From positions 1 through 13,662 of the forward strand of contig CAZCFA010000072.1 in NCBI GenBank assembly GCA_964497825.1: a DNA stretch of 13,662 bases, given 5' to 3'. The notes under the pieces were generated by a model. That model was not told where the DNA came from. It saw nothing but the letters and a program-made list of their open reading frames with translations, and did not search any database. The translations under genes were made by a program, and so were the position numbers. Positions 12,450 to 13,662 of this stretch are shown here, in pieces (the stretch's first letter is position 1; each line of letters opens with the position of its first letter). The stretch comes from RHKX01 sp964497825. Lineage in GTDB: Bacteria > Actinomycetota > Thermoleophilia > Solirubrobacterales > 70-9.

Positions 12450-13637
12450 TCATCCGATCGCCTGCTCGAGCACCGCCTCGTGCTGCTCGGCGAGCGCGTC
12501 GGGCATGAAGTTGCTGCGGGCGAACTCGATCCCGCGCTCGCCCCGCGCGGTCCGCTCGGCCCGGTCGGCGAGCGCGGCGGCAAGCAGCCCGCCGAGCGAC
12601 TCGATGTCGGTGGTGACCCAACCGGCGCCCGCCGTCTCGACCAGCTTCGCGACCTCCGACTCGGGCCTGACCGCCGCTACGACGGGTAATCCGGCGGCCA
12701 TGAAGTTCATCAGCTTCGAGGGAACGTTGAAGTCGATCGCGTCGGTCGCGTAGCTCTGGCTGACGAGCGCGACCGACGCCGACTCGATCTCCCGTTCGAG
12801 CGCGGGCTGATCGAGCACGCCGGTGACCCGGACGCGATCGGTGCGGATTCGCGCGCGGACCGCCTCACCGGCGACGCCGTCGCCGGCCATCACGAACCGG
12901 GCCCCGAGCGCCGCCAGCTCGGCCGAGCCCTCGAACGCGCCGACGACCTCGGCCAGGTTCTGCGTGTGGCCGATGTTGCCCATCGTCAGCACCACCGGGG
13001 CCTCGCCGTCGTCGCCGGCCCGCGCGCGGCGCCCGAGCGGGCGCGTGGCCGGGTTGTAGATCCTGACGATCTTCTCCCGGGGGACGTCCTTGGCGGTCAG
13101 GTTGGCGACGAACGAATCGGAGATCACGATGATCCGGGCGGCCGCCGAGTAGGCGAGCCGTTCGAACCTCCGCGCCGCGCGGATCGCGGCGCCGTCCCTG
13201 ACGATCCCGGTCGCGGTGGCGCCGTCGGGGAGGATGTCCTGGAGCCAGAGGACGAGCGGGATCCGCCGGAGCCTGGACGCCGCAAGCGCCGGCCCGAGGG
13301 CGGCGAACGACGGCGAGACCGCGAGGATCGCATCGGGCCGTCCCAGCCACGGCGCCGTCGCCGCCAGCGCCGCCGAGAAGCTGAGCTCCTGCGCGATCCT
13401 CCCCCGCACCGACGTTCGCTCCCCGAGCAGCGGCAACCGGCGGACCGAGAGCCCGTCACGCGTCTCGGAGTAGGGCCTGTACCTGGTCCCCCATCGTCGC
13501 TCCGGGTAGTAGGGATGGGCGCAGACGACCTCGACCCGGTGCCCGCGCCCCTGCAGGGCGACGGCGATCGCCGCCGCCAGCGGAGCGATGCCGGAGGGCT
13601 GGGGCGAGTAGTGCGAGGTCCAGAGCTGAATCCGCAA
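12450..13637 (-). CDS. GT4-family glycosyltransferase, WcaI/WbuB-like
   Basis: This 395-residue GT-B glycosyltransferase likely adds a sugar to the growing lipid-linked repeat unit on the cytoplasmic face. The N-terminus LWTSHYSPQPSGIAPLAAAI (5-24) with VVCAHPYYPERRWG (37-50) is the pattern of WcaI/WbuB-type enzymes of colanic acid and O-antigen loci. LVLWLQDILPDGA (128-140), VISDSF (171-176) and IYNPA (193-197) follow. The donor domain has LTMGNIGHTQN (217-227), FVMAGDG (248-254) and IDFNVPSKLMNFMAAGLPVV (301-320). The start is TTG 13637 (MRIQLW fits the family); there is only a weak AGG upstream, and the frame stays open towards the right edge, so a start outside the window is possible. It converges with the phosphoglycosyltransferase gene, 154 bp apart, and belongs to a leftward unit beginning beyond the window. 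Donor and acceptor are unknown. Confidence 0.9.
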   Translation of the reverse strand: MRIQLWTSHYSPQPSGIAPLAAAIAVALQGRGHRVEVVCAHPYYPERRWGTRYRPYSETRDGLSVRRLPLLGERTSVRGRIAQELSFSAALAATAPWLGRPDAILAVSPSFAALGPALAASRLRRIPLVLWLQDILPDGATATGIVRDGAAIRAARRFERLAYSAAARIIVISDSFVANLTAKDVPREKIVRIYNPATRPLGRRARAGDDGEAPVVLTMGNIGHTQNLAEVVGAFEGSAELAALGARFVMAGDGVAGEAVRARIRTDRVRVTGVLDQPALEREIESASVALVSQSYATDAIDFNVPSKLMNFMAAGLPVVAAVRPESEVAKLVETAGAGWVTTDIESLGGLLAAALADRAERTARGERGIEFARSNFMPDALAEQHEAVLEQAIG

Positions 13638-13662
13638 GCGCCTGACACTACCGGCGGCCAGG

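Noticed and set aside
1..13662. tRNA, rRNA, CRISPR array or phage genes
   Set aside because: None of the characteristic sequences or repeat spacings was seen; nearly the whole window is covered by coding sequence.

Overview
The window is very GC-rich DNA, densely packed with genes, with GTG and TTG starts and few strong Shine-Dalgarno sites. This and the protein style (Arg/Ala/Gly-rich, ECF sigma factor, Wzy polymerases with TPR tails) suggest a high-GC actinobacterium, possibly of the class Thermoleophilia (Solirubrobacterales-like). That taxonomic placement is inference. The content is a cell-surface or exopolysaccharide biosynthesis locus.

Left part (1-7245, all minus strand, transcribed right to left): a sulfotransferase, a small lipoprotein, an FkbM-type methyltransferase, a GT4 glycosyltransferase, a possible 49-residue small ORF, then a tandem array of O-antigen ligase/polymerase (Wzy-like) membrane proteins. 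Two array members are complete (2067-3335 and 740-2026). A third (699 down to the window edge) is cut off. The array is the most striking thing here: bases 1-1018 recur without any difference I can see at 1328-2345, a period of 1327 bp. The last 92 codons of the two complete paralogues are identical, while their first ~336 codons are only about three-quarters identical. This looks like recent unequal crossing-over, unless it is an assembly artefact.

Middle part (7316-10685, plus strand): a secreted Gly/Ser/Pro-rich protein with a C-terminal hydrophobic anchor and basic tail, a 665-residue Wzy-like polymerase with a C-terminal TPR-like region, a 91-residue single-pass membrane protein overlapping it by ATGA, and an ECF-type sigma factor. 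A short AT-rich island (7305-7317) in the divergent gap probably holds the promoter. The first plus-strand gene may be read from a leaderless mRNA.

Right part: a polyprenyl-phosphate glycosylphosphotransferase (10808-12295, plus), the likely initiating enzyme of repeat-unit synthesis, lies behind a perfect -35 box and a leader with two hairpins. Convergent to it is a WcaI/WbuB-like GT4 glycosyltransferase (12450-13637, minus).

Together: the phosphoglycosyltransferase loads the first sugar on undecaprenyl phosphate, the two GT4 enzymes extend it, and the methyltransferase and sulfotransferase may decorate it. The Wzy-like proteins polymerise or ligate it, and the sigma factor with the small membrane protein may control the locus. 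No flippase, chain-length regulator, RNA gene, IS element or CRISPR array is visible.
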